Shown here: one piece after another, positions 1 through 5,811 of the stretch | Layout: every line of letters starts with the position of its first letter | How positions within the stretch are numbered: the first letter of the stretch is position 1 | From: Syntrophomonadaceae bacterium | GTDB lineage: Bacteria > Bacillota_D > Dethiobacteria > DTU022 | Reading direction: 5' to 3' | DNA: 9,314 bases | NCBI GenBank assembly: GCA_003551865.1 | Contig: PUNU01000110.1 | Location: 1-9,314 of the forward strand | Program-made: the position numbers and the translations under genes | The notes under the pieces: model-generated | What the model was told of the DNA's origin: nothing | The model's input: only the letters and a program-made list of their open reading frames with translations | Database searches by the model: none

Positions 1-841
1 CCGCCGATCCGACGTATATGTAGTGGCCTCGCTTAAATTCAGTTTGGCCCAGGCCGCCTATGGTAAAAGTTTTTTCGTTTTCCATCCCGAGTAAAAGCAG
101 GTATACACCCCTGTCCCGCAGTTCGGTTTCTAAAAAGCTGTAGGGGACGGTGAGCTTTTTTACTGCATTTACTGCGATAAAATTTTGGTCAAATCCCAGG
201 GCGGCGGCTGTCAGCTCTACGGAACCTTTGATTTCCATCAAGACGCGGGCAAAGTTAAAGTCAATATGGTAGGCGGGCAGGAAATATTTTGCCTCCGGGT
301 TCATCACGGCAAAAAGGCAGCCTGTTTTCATTCCCTTGTCTGCGAGCTCTTTAAGCTTGTAAAGATGATCCGAGCCTCTTTTGCTTACCGCATCGGGAAA
401 CATGGCCGTCTGCCCGTCGAATAGGGTGCAGGTTTTAATCTCCAGGTAATAGCTTGCCCCCGTATCTTTGTGCGCAAGGAGCAGGTCAAAGCGGCGCCCG
501 CCCCAGGCCGGTTCTTCTTTGATTACCCTGTAGCCGGCAAAAGGTGAGAGCCGGCCCTCTTCCAAAAGGGTGCGGATCACTTTGTTGGTCAGATGAGTGT
601 GCAGTAAAACATGGCGGCCTTCTTTGCGGCAGGCCAGTACGGTGTAAGGCAGCTTGTTGGTTGGAAGCGCCGGGGTGAGCAGGAGCTCCGTGTCCGGTAG
701 AAGCAGCTCCCAGAGGCGGCCGGGGTTTGCCAGGTAGGCTTTTTCCCTCCGGCCGTCAATATCCACCTCAACAGTGAAGCGGTTCACCCTTCCAACCAGG
801 CGCCCGCCAATTTTGGGGAATGTGAAGGGATATTTTAGCAT
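1..841 (-). CDS. sfsA: SfsA nuclease fused to a DUF123 (GIY-YIG-like) domain, 3' end outside the window
   Basis: The gene reads leftward from ATG at 841 and stays open for 280 codons to the window edge. An AAGGAT-like ribosome binding site lies just upstream. Residues 1-235 match SfsA (sugar fermentation stimulation protein A, now regarded as a DNA/RNA nuclease). Visible motifs are GRVNRFTVEV (17-26), LANPGRLWELL (37-47), GRRFDLL (115-121), YYLEIKTCTL (131-140) and MFPDAVSKRGSDHL (147-160). D119, E134 and K136 are the likely PD-(D/E)xK-type catalytic residues. SfsA usually ends near residue 230-235, but here the frame continues into RGVYLLLLGM (244-253) and RGHYIYVGSA (271-280). That is the start of a DUF123 domain, a GIY-YIG relative also found attached to DNA-repair proteins. 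The fusion suggests a two-nuclease or nucleic-acid-processing protein; its substrate is unknown. The SfsA part is certain and the DUF123 part is likely but cut off. Confidence 0.93.
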   Translation of the reverse strand, partial: MLKYPFTFPKIGGRLVGRVNRFTVEVDIDGRREKAYLANPGRLWELLLPDTELLLTPALPTNKLPYTVLACRKEGRHVLLHTHLTNKVIRTLLEEGRLSPFAGYRVIKEEPAWGGRRFDLLLAHKDTGASYYLEIKTCTLFDGQTAMFPDAVSKRGSDHLYKLKELADKGMKTGCLFAVMNPEAKYFLPAYHIDFNFARVLMEIKGSVELTAAALGFDQNFIAVNAVKKLTVPYSFLETELRDRGVYLLLLGMENEKTFTIGGLGQTEFKRGHYIYVGSA

Positions 842-875
842 ATCCTTAGTATTAATCTATTTTCATGCCAAGTCA

Positions 876-903
876 AGTATTTGAACAAACGGGACCATGT
901 CAA
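876..903 (-). promoter_or_regulatory. Candidate sigma-A promoter for the sfsA gene
   Basis: Read on the minus strand there is a perfect -35 TTGACA (903-898) and, after a 16-base spacer, AATACT (881-876) as a 4-of-6 match to the -10 box. Transcription would start near 869, giving a leader of about 28 bases that holds the AAGGAT ribosome binding site. This is a sequence match only. Confidence 0.4.
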
Positions 904-966
904 CCCTCAGGTCGCCTCCATAGCCGTAATCTTTACGGGTGTTTGTAGGCCTGGCCATTGCCTTGT

Positions 967-995
967 TTGACAGCAAAGCTTAAAACATATAGAGT
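967..995 (+). promoter_or_regulatory. Candidate sigma-A promoter for the DUF2769 gene
   Basis: A perfect -35 TTGACA (967-972) is followed after 17 bases by TAGAGT (990-995); the overlapping TATAGA (988-993) is an alternative -10 with a 15-base spacer. The predicted start near 1002 leaves a leader of about 45 bases before ATG 1047. The sfsA and DUF2769 promoters would be divergent and non-overlapping. Confidence 0.5.
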
Positions 996-1046
996 CAAAT
1001 TACGTTAATTGGTGGGAACAAATCAGTGTTATCGGGAGGTGGAATC

Positions 1047-1325
1047 ATGTCAAAAGTGGCGAAGACCAGGGAAAATCTCCTCAAATGCTTATGCCGAAAA
1101 TGCCCGACCTATTCGTTTACCTGCAAAATGATGTCCATGCCGGGAAACCTCATCCTTTTGATTGACCCCAAAGAAGAAAGGCCTCAGGCTGAAACATTGT
1201 TCTGCGCTTTCAGTAAGAGTCACTGCATCAAGGAAGAAAAAGGTTGTATCTGTCCGCAGTGTGAAGTATACAAAGAAAATGAATTGGGAAATACCTACTT
1301 CTGCCTCGAAGACGGCGGCAAATAG
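1047..1325 (+). CDS. Small Cys-rich DUF2769-family protein
   Basis: The 92-residue protein starts at ATG 1047, chosen because GGGAGG (1034-1039) lies 7 bases upstream; an in-frame GTG at 1026 has no such site. It has ten cysteines in clusters: CLCRKCPTY (C14, C16, C19), C26, LFCAFSKSHC (C53, C60), GCICPQC (C67, C69, C72) and C86. The order CxCxxCPTY, LFCxxxKSxC, CxCxxC matches the DUF2769 family, small proteins of methanogens and anaerobic bacteria with no established function. The spacing suggests binding of zinc or an Fe-S cluster, which is inference. There is no signal peptide or membrane segment, so it is probably cytoplasmic. It appears monocistronic, with its own promoter upstream and a repeat cluster about 50 bases downstream. 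Confidence 0.85.
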   Translation: MSKVAKTRENLLKCLCRKCPTYSFTCKMMSMPGNLILLIDPKEERPQAETLFCAFSKSHCIKEEKGCICPQCEVYKENELGNTYFCLEDGGK

Positions 1326-1375
1326 GCAAAATCACAAGAATTGTTGACAAGCGAACGGTTATCTGAGGTAAAGAT

Positions 1376-1462
1376 GTAGCAGGGGGGACGTGTAGCAGGG
1401 GGACGGGGTACCTGCTACATCCGTCCCCCTGCTATATAGCAGGTACCCCGTCCCCCTGCTAC
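1376..1462. repeat. Palindromic repeat cluster 1 (REPIN-like)
   Basis: Two 26-base arms form a perfect inverted repeat: 1392-1417 and 1437-1462. Each arm has the core AGCAGGGGGACGGGGTACC or its complement. Each unit also folds on itself through GTAGCAGG (1392-1399) and CCTGCTAC (1411-1418). A further direct copy, GTAGCAGGGGGGACG, lies at 1376-1390, exactly 16 bases before the left arm. A partial inverted copy, CCGTCCCCCTGCTA, sits in the loop (1421-1434). The cluster is non-coding and follows the DUF2769 gene. No T tract follows the hairpin, so it is not a classical terminator, though the transcript could fold strongly. Related clusters occur at 4497-4588 and 5748-5803. Confidence 0.9.
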
Positions 1463-1474
1463 AAAAGTGAGGTA

Positions 1475-1503
1475 TTGCCGGGGGATGGGTTCCATGATAT
1501 TAT
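1475..1503 (+). promoter_or_regulatory. Candidate sigma-A promoter for the YyaL-family gene
   Basis: TTGCCG (1475-1480, 4 of 6) and TATTAT (1498-1503, 5 of 6) are separated by 17 bases. The predicted start is near 1510, giving a leader of about 87 bases. The promoter begins 12 bases after repeat cluster 1 ends. Confidence 0.45.
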
Positions 1504-1510
1504 ATACTAA

Positions 1511-1557
1511 GTCTATAGACATTCTATGGATAACTTTCAGTCGGCTCTTTAGCCGGC
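1511..1557 (+). promoter_or_regulatory. Leader with a 10-base palindrome and a hairpin upstream of the YyaL-family gene
   Basis: GTCTATAGAC (1511-1520) is a perfect palindrome located almost at the predicted transcription start, a position typical of an operator. Further on, GTCGGCT (1540-1546) pairs with AGCCGGC (1551-1557) around a CTTT loop: seven pairs, one of them a T-G wobble. The hairpin ends 24 bases before the AAGGAGGGC ribosome binding site (1582-1590), so it does not mask it. A regulatory role is inference. Confidence 0.3.
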
Positions 1558-1596
1558 AGGGAGATTCTACTTAAATGGATGAAGGAGGGCAAAAAA

Positions 1597-3444
1597 ATGG
1601 AACACAAGGCAAAAAAGCAGGCAAACCGCCTGGCCGGAGAAAAATCACCCTATCTGCTTCAGCACGCCTACAATCCGGTGGACTGGTATCCCTGGGGTGA
1701 AGAGGCATTTAAGAGGGCTGAAAGGGACGGAAAACCAATATTTTTGAGCATCGGTTACTCAACCTGTCACTGGTGCCATGTGATGGAAAAGGAATCTTTT
1801 GAAGACCAGGAAGTGGCCGATCTGCTTAATCAATACTTTGTTTCGGTAAAGGTGGATCGCGAAGAGCGACCCGATCTGGACCAGCTCTATATGAGTGCCT
1901 GCCAGGTGATGACAGGCCAGGGTGGCTGGCCGCTGACAGTGCTTTTAACCCCCGATAGAAAACCGTTTTTTGCCGCCACTTACCTGCCAAAGTCTCCCCG
2001 CATGGGCATGGGCGGACTGCTCGATCTACTGCCCAAAGTGGCCGAGATATGGCAGAAGGAGCGGGAGAAGGTAGAACAGGCGGCAGAAGAAGTTACCGAA
2101 GCCATGCGTGGGCAGAGCAGGGGGGAAATGGACGGTAAAAGCAATGGAGAAAGTAAGCTTCCAGGTGAAAATATCCTGGAAGAAGCGTTCCTACAGTTTG
2201 AAATAGCTTTCGACAATAAATACGGGGGATTTACACAGGCTCCGAAGTTTCCCGCTCCGCACCAGCTCCTCTTTTTAATCCGTTACTGGAAGCGGACCGG
2301 CAGGCAAAAAGCCCTGGAGATGGCGTTAAAGACCCTTAAGGCCATCTACCGGGGAGGCATTTTCGATCAGCTTGGCTACGGGATCCACCGCTACTCTGTT
2401 GACCGAAAGTGGCTTGTGCCTCACTTCGAGAAAATGCTTTATGACCAGGCCACTACGGCATATGCGGCCCTGGAGGCATACCGGGCATCAGGCGATCCGG
2501 AAATGGCTTCCCTGGCTTCGAAAATATTCAGCTATGTTTTAACCGATCTTAAAGCCGAAAAGGGCGGTTTTTACTCGGCCGAAGACGCAGACAGTGAAGG
2601 AGAAGAAGGGACTTTTTATATCTGGACCCCCGGGGAGATTACCGCTTTGCTGGGAGAAGAGCGCGGACGCCTGGTTAACGATTATTTCGGAGTCAGTGAA
2701 AGCGGCAACTTCGAAAAAGGAAAAAGCATCCTTTACCGGGCGCACGATAATGAAGCATTCGCGGCTGAAAGGGGCATGTCTGTGGAAGAGCTGGCGGAAA
2801 TCCTGGAAGAAGCCCGCCGGGTTCTTTTGGCGGCCCGCGGTAAGCGGGAGCGTCCGTTCCGCGATGATAAGATTATCACGGCCTGGAACGCAATGATCAT
2901 CGCCGCACTGGCCCGCGGGGCGGTAGTGCTGGGCGAGCAGAAGTATTTGGAAGAAGCTTCCCGGGCGGCAGATTTTATAGTTGAAAAGATGATTTCAGAG
3001 CAAGGAGAGCTTTTCAGGCGCTACCGGGAAGGAGAAGCCTCAATCCCTGCGTTTTTGGAAGATTACGCTTACCTGGCCCGCGGTTTTGTCGAGCTTTACC
3101 TGGCCTCAGGGGATAAAGTCTATTTAGATCAGGCTAACCGTTTTAGCCGGGAGCTGGATAGGCTCTTTAACCGGGGCGGCGGTGACCTGCAGTTCAGCAA
3201 TGCCGATGAGGCTATTTCCGGTTTGCCGATAATCGCTGAAGCTTACGACGGGGCCGTGCCATCCGGTGTTTCTGTTTCGGCCTTGAACAACCTGGAGTTG
3301 GGCAGGATTTCAGGCGAGGACGACCTGGTCAAGAAGGCAGAGAATGTGATCACCGCCCACGGGGGCATGCTTGAGCGTATTCCGACCGGGCACAGTGCCC
3401 TGCTTCTAGCCCTGGACAGTTTGCTCTACCCGCCGGAAACTTAG
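1597..3444 (+). CDS. YyaL/SPATA20-family thioredoxin-domain protein, short C-terminus
   Basis: ATG 1597 is chosen because AAGGAGGGC (1582-1590) is spaced 6 bases before it; an in-frame ATG at 1579 would put that site inside the gene. The product is 615 residues. The N-terminal thioredoxin-like (DUF255) domain has [18 protein letters not shown] (17-34), [16 protein letters not shown] (55-70) with the active-site C57-H-W-C60, [10 protein letters not shown] (86-95) and [14 protein letters not shown] (107-120). The rest is the alpha/alpha-barrel region typical of the family: [13 protein letters not shown] (210-222), [12 protein letters not shown] (274-285), [13 protein letters not shown] (423-435) and [14 protein letters not shown] (551-564). 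The biochemical role of this family is poorly defined; a thiol-redox or sugar-epimerase-like activity has been suggested. The family is usually about 680 residues, and this protein stops at LLYPPET, before the usual C-terminal segment of about 65-70 residues. It is probably cytoplasmic and transcribed alone. Confidence 0.95.
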   Translation: MEHKAKKQANRLAGEKSPYLLQHAYNPVDWYPWGEEAFKRAERDGKPIFLSIGYSTCHWCHVMEKESFEDQEVADLLNQYFVSVKVDREERPDLDQLYMSACQVMTGQGGWPLTVLLTPDRKPFFAATYLPKSPRMGMGGLLDLLPKVAEIWQKEREKVEQAAEEVTEAMRGQSRGEMDGKSNGESKLPGENILEEAFLQFEIAFDNKYGGFTQAPKFPAPHQLLFLIRYWKRTGRQKALEMALKTLKAIYRGGIFDQLGYGIHRYSVDRKWLVPHFEKMLYDQATTAYAALEAYRASGDPEMASLASKIFSYVLTDLKAEKGGFYSAEDADSEGEEGTFYIWTPGEITALLGEERGRLVNDYFGVSESGNFEKGKSILYRAHDNEAFAAERGMSVEELAEILEEARRVLLAARGKRERPFRDDKIITAWNAMIIAALARGAVVLGEQKYLEEASRAADFIVEKMISEQGELFRRYREGEASIPAFLEDYAYLARGFVELYLASGDKVYLDQANRFSRELDRLFNRGGGDLQFSNADEAISGLPIIAEAYDGAVPSGVSVSALNNLELGRISGEDDLVKKAENVITAHGGMLERIPTGHSALLLALDSLLYPPET

Positions 3445-3565
3445 GGCGGCGGGATCTTGGATTTTTTAGCCCGGTTTTTTAAAGCAGGCAGATTGCATCT
3501 TCGAAGGTTTTACTATTGGGGAGTGGGAGATATTTTTAAGCGGTGTGGACGGCAGTTTTTATGAT

Positions 3566-3590
3566 GCGGGAAAGCGGCTTGCAATCCCGC
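3566..3590. terminator. Inverted repeat between convergent genes, possible weak terminator
   Basis: GCGGGA (3566-3571) pairs with TCCCGC (3585-3590) around a 13-base loop, in the 150-base interval between two convergent genes. A terminator for either gene would fit here, but no T run follows on either strand, so it could only be an atypical or Rho-dependent site. Confidence 0.2.
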
Positions 3591-3594
3591 AGGT

Positions 3595-4398
3595 TCAGCT
3601 TTTCAGAAGTGAGGCGACCAGGTGCCCGGCGGCAAACTGGCCGTTGGTCAGCTCGGCCAGTGTGCTTTCACCGCCGAAAAGCCGTTCGACGATTTGCTCT
3701 TCGTTTAAATGTTCTTCTCGCTTCAGACGTTTTGCTTCCCGTCCCAGCCTTTCCAGGTGACTGAGGCAGTTTTTAAACCCCTCTTTGCCTTTTGGCTCGA
3801 TTCTGCCGATGGAGGTAAAGAGGGTAAGTTCGCCTTCCCGGTCGAGCAGGTTTTGCATCGACTGCATAATCTTGCCGATCTCTTCTTCCGGGCGGATCAC
3901 CTTGATTTTTTCTGAAACAAACAAATCTCCGGAAAAACACCAGCCGTTGGAGGGCTCAATTAAAACTACGTGGTCTTCGCTGTGGCCGGGTGCTTCCACC
4001 ATCTCGAAACGGTAGTGGTCAGTTCTTAGTTCATTTTCCGCAACCGGCAGGGCTTCAAACGGGTCGGGATAGCCCCAGACCAGTTCCTGGTATGGGAAGA
4101 GTTTGTGAGTTTTTTCGATCAAGGGAATGGACTGTGGGGGAGCCCATACATTTAAACCGAGCTCCTGCTGCAGCAGGGCTGCTCCACCGATATGGTCTTC
4201 GTGGTAGTGGGTGATGAATACTTTGCTGACATCTTTGTTCTTAAGGCAGTTGAGCAGTTCCTCGGCAGTGTGGCGGCATCCGGTGTCGATTAAAAGGCCG
4301 TCCACCAGGTAGGCGGCTACCCGGTAGAGGACCCTTCCGTCCATTTCGCGGCCCATTTTGATTTGCGTAACCGGGCCGTATTCTTCAGTTTCAAGCAT
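3595..4398 (-). CDS. Metallo-beta-lactamase-fold hydrolase with an incomplete metal site
   Basis: The 267-residue protein starts at ATG 4398 (minus strand), with AGGAAGG about 5 bases upstream. MBL-fold motifs are visible: the beta-strand aspartate in LLIDTG (35-40); THYHEDHIGG (63-72) giving H64, H66, D68 and H69; APGHSEDHVVLIEP (136-149) giving H139; and FSGDLF (155-160) giving D158. The fifth-motif histidine, normally in a GHG-type turn, is absent: the matching stretch reads LFTSIGRIEPKG (193-204). The C-terminal part (about 220-267) is helical and resembles the small C-terminal domain of LACTB2-like MBL hydrolases. No signal peptide is seen, so it is likely cytoplasmic. The substrate cannot be told from sequence; thioester, lactone and nucleic-acid hydrolysis are all known in the fold. 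It is divergent from the ferredoxin gene and convergent with the YyaL-family gene, with no operon partner in view. Confidence 0.9.
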   Translation of the reverse strand: MLETEEYGPVTQIKMGREMDGRVLYRVAAYLVDGLLIDTGCRHTAEELLNCLKNKDVSKVFITHYHEDHIGGAALLQQELGLNVWAPPQSIPLIEKTHKLFPYQELVWGYPDPFEALPVAENELRTDHYRFEMVEAPGHSEDHVVLIEPSNGWCFSGDLFVSEKIKVIRPEEEIGKIMQSMQNLLDREGELTLFTSIGRIEPKGKEGFKNCLSHLERLGREAKRLKREEHLNEEQIVERLFGGESTLAELTNGQFAAGHLVASLLKS

Positions 4399-4496
4399 TT
4401 AAGCCTTCCTTCCTGTTAGGCTAGATGGCACGGGCATTCTCTTCTTTGATGATTCTGGAGTTCTAACATATTTTCCTGCTGCTGGTAGGGGAAGTT

Positions 4497-4588
4497 TTAG
4501 CAGGGGAACGTGAAGCAAGGGGACGGTGTAGCAGAGGGACGGGGTACCTGCTACAACACTTGTAGCAGGTACCCCGTCCCCCTGCTAC
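4497..4588. repeat. Palindromic repeat cluster 2 (REPIN-like)
   Basis: Arms of 29 bases at 4528-4556 and 4560-4588 are inverted copies with one mismatch and a 3-base CAC loop. The right arm contains AGGTACCCCGTCCCCCTGCT, the same sequence as in cluster 1. Two degenerate direct copies precede the left arm: TAGCAGGGGAACG from 4498 and AAGCAAGGGGACGG from 4513. With the left arm they form a stepped array of period 15-16 bases. A degenerate inverted trace (CACCCCTGCTGC) follows the right arm. The cluster fills the divergent interval between the MBL gene and the ferredoxin gene. As DNA or RNA it would form a very stable hairpin. Confidence 0.9.
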
Positions 4589-4663
4589 ACCCCTGCTGCA
4601 GGAGATCAGTGGATAAATGAAGAAAAGCGATCAAGCAAAAGCAGACTTCGAAAATAATTGCTG

Positions 4664-4679
4664 AGAGGTGTATATATTG
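4664..4679 (+). promoter_or_regulatory. Ribosome binding site that selects a TTG start for the ferredoxin gene
   Basis: AGAGGTG (4664-4670) lies 6 bases before TTG 4677. The upstream in-frame GTG at 4668 overlaps this site and has no ribosome binding site of its own, so TTG is the better start. Confidence 0.6.
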
Positions 4680-5735
4680 CATCATTACCACGAGCTTCGA
4701 GACAACCTGGGGCGCCACCCAGTTGGGGCGCCGAAAAGCGAGGAGTTTTTGGAGATCCTTAAACTTTTGTTCAAGCCTGATGAAGTGGAAGTGGCAGTCC
4801 ACCTCGAATTCATTGGACATCCGGCAGCGACTGTTGCCGCTAAAGCCGGGCTTGGCGAAGAGGAAGTTGAACAGAAGCTGGAAAACCTCGCTGACCGGGG
4901 AGTGATCCTGGCCAAGAAAAAGAACGGTATAACTGTTTATTCGCTTCTGCCCAATTATCCGGGCCTTTTCGAGTACCCGATCATGAAGGGAATGGAACCG
5001 GCCGTGCAGAAGAGGCTGGCTGAGCTCTGGCACGCCTACTATATGCAGGTCATGGCGGCGGAGCTTGCCGCAGCCAGGCCGCCCTGGACCAGGGTGATCC
5101 CGGCTGAAGAAGCCCTGGACCAGGAGGAAGTGGAAATTATCCCTTATGAGCGAGCTTCCCAGCTTTTGGAGTCGGCCAAGGCAATTGCCCTGGCCCGCTG
5201 CCCCTGCCGCATCATCGGGGAGAATTGTGACAAGCCCCTGGAGGTGTGTCTTTCTTTTGACGGAGCGGCCCGTTTTTTGGCCGAAAGAGGTATGGCCAAA
5301 TTGATCGATAAATATGAGGCGGCCCAGGTGTTAAAAGAGGCGGAGGAAGCCGGGCTGGTCCATACCGGCAGCAATATCGCAGACCACCTGGTCTTTATGT
5401 GCAACTGCTGTCCCTGCTGCTGTCATATGCTGATGCTTTTGACCAGGCACGGCTATGAAGACGGTTTTGCCCGTTCGGCTTACCGGGCGGAGTTAAACAA
5501 GGAGGATTGCAGCGGCTGCGGAGTATGCGTGGAAGAACGCTGCCCTGTTGGTGCGCTGACCATGGCCGGTGAAAAAGCCGATCTGGAGCCGTCCGGCTGT
5601 ATTGGCTGCGGTCTCTGCATCAGCACCTGCCCCACCGGGGCCTTAAAGCTGATCGGGCGAGAAAAGCACCAGCCTCCGCCGGCCACGGGCCGAGACCTGG
5701 TTCAGCAGGTGGTTAAGAACAAAAAGAGGAGGTAA
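4677..5735 (+). CDS. Winged-helix-like/ferredoxin protein with extra cysteine clusters
   Basis: The product is 352 residues from TTG 4677. The N-terminus (about 20-90) looks like a winged helix: ATVAAKAGLGEEEVEQKLEN followed by LADRGVILAKKK. A middle segment holds two unusual cysteine clusters: ALARCPCR (172-179) continuing to C184 and C191, and FMCNCCPCCCHML (240-252). The C-terminus is a two-cluster [4Fe-4S] ferredoxin: CSGCGVC (278-284), with its fourth cysteine after four residues instead of the usual three, then CIGCGLCISTCP (308-319). The CxCR and CNCC clusters could bind one more Fe-S centre, which is inference. Proteins of this general type occur in strict anaerobes with no assigned function; an electron-transfer or redox-sensing role is likely. 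There is no membrane segment, so it is cytoplasmic. The DUF429 gene follows 76 bases later, separated by a repeat. Confidence 0.88.
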   Translation: MHHYHELRDNLGRHPVGAPKSEEFLEILKLLFKPDEVEVAVHLEFIGHPAATVAAKAGLGEEEVEQKLENLADRGVILAKKKNGITVYSLLPNYPGLFEYPIMKGMEPAVQKRLAELWHAYYMQVMAAELAAARPPWTRVIPAEEALDQEEVEIIPYERASQLLESAKAIALARCPCRIIGENCDKPLEVCLSFDGAARFLAERGMAKLIDKYEAAQVLKEAEEAGLVHTGSNIADHLVFMCNCCPCCCHMLMLLTRHGYEDGFARSAYRAELNKEDCSGCGVCVEERCPVGALTMAGEKADLEPSGCIGCGLCISTCPTGALKLIGREKHQPPPATGRDLVQQVVKNKKRR

Positions 5736-5747
5736 ACAACCCGGGCA

Positions 5748-5803
5748 GACGGTTTTCCTGTGCGGCAAGTAACAACACAAAAGAACCGTCCCCCTGTGTT
5801 GTT
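5748..5803. repeat. Palindromic repeat 3, related to clusters 1 and 2
   Basis: AACAACACA (5771-5779) and TGTGTTGTT (5795-5803) are perfect 9-base inverted ends flanking AAGAACCGTCCCCC. The core CCGTCCCCCTG is shared with clusters 1 and 2. Just upstream, GACGGTTTTCCTGTG (5748-5762) matches the reverse complement of the unit at 12 of 15 positions, suggesting a decayed inverted partner. The repeat ends directly at the AAGG of the next gene's ribosome binding site. Confidence 0.8.
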
Positions 5804-5811
5804 AAGGTAGG

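Noticed and set aside
848..876. Second minus-strand promoter (TTGACT, 17 bases, AATACT) for sfsA
   Set aside because: It would start transcription at about the ATG itself and exclude the ribosome binding site; the promoter at 876-903 fits better.
924..938. Small hairpin CCGTAA-TCT-TTACGG between sfsA and the DUF2769 gene
   Set aside because: Six base pairs with no T run and upstream of both predicted transcripts; likely chance, or at most a binding site that cannot be supported.
1026..1046. GTG 1026 as start of the DUF2769 gene
   Set aside because: The GGGAGG ribosome binding site would then be inside the gene; ATG 1047 is correctly spaced from it.
1344..1349. TTGACA after the DUF2769 stop as a promoter for the YyaL-family gene
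   Set aside because: No acceptable -10 box at 16-18 bases, and the repeat cluster follows at once; the promoter at 1475-1503 is better.
1579..1596. ATG 1579 as start of the YyaL-family gene
   Set aside because: AAGGAGGGC would be coding; it is ideally placed for ATG 1597.
3450..3480. Terminator after the YyaL-family gene (CGGG / CCCG then TTTTTT)
   Set aside because: Only four base pairs with a 16-base loop; too weak despite the T run.
4551..5033. 160-codon minus-strand frame overlapping repeat cluster 2 and the ferredoxin gene start
   Set aside because: It has no known motif and its 3' end is made of repeat sequence; the plus-strand ferredoxin protein explains the region.
1376..5803. A CRISPR array made of the three repeats
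   Set aside because: The repeats are palindromic, kilobases apart and separated by genes, with no regular unique spacers and no cas genes.
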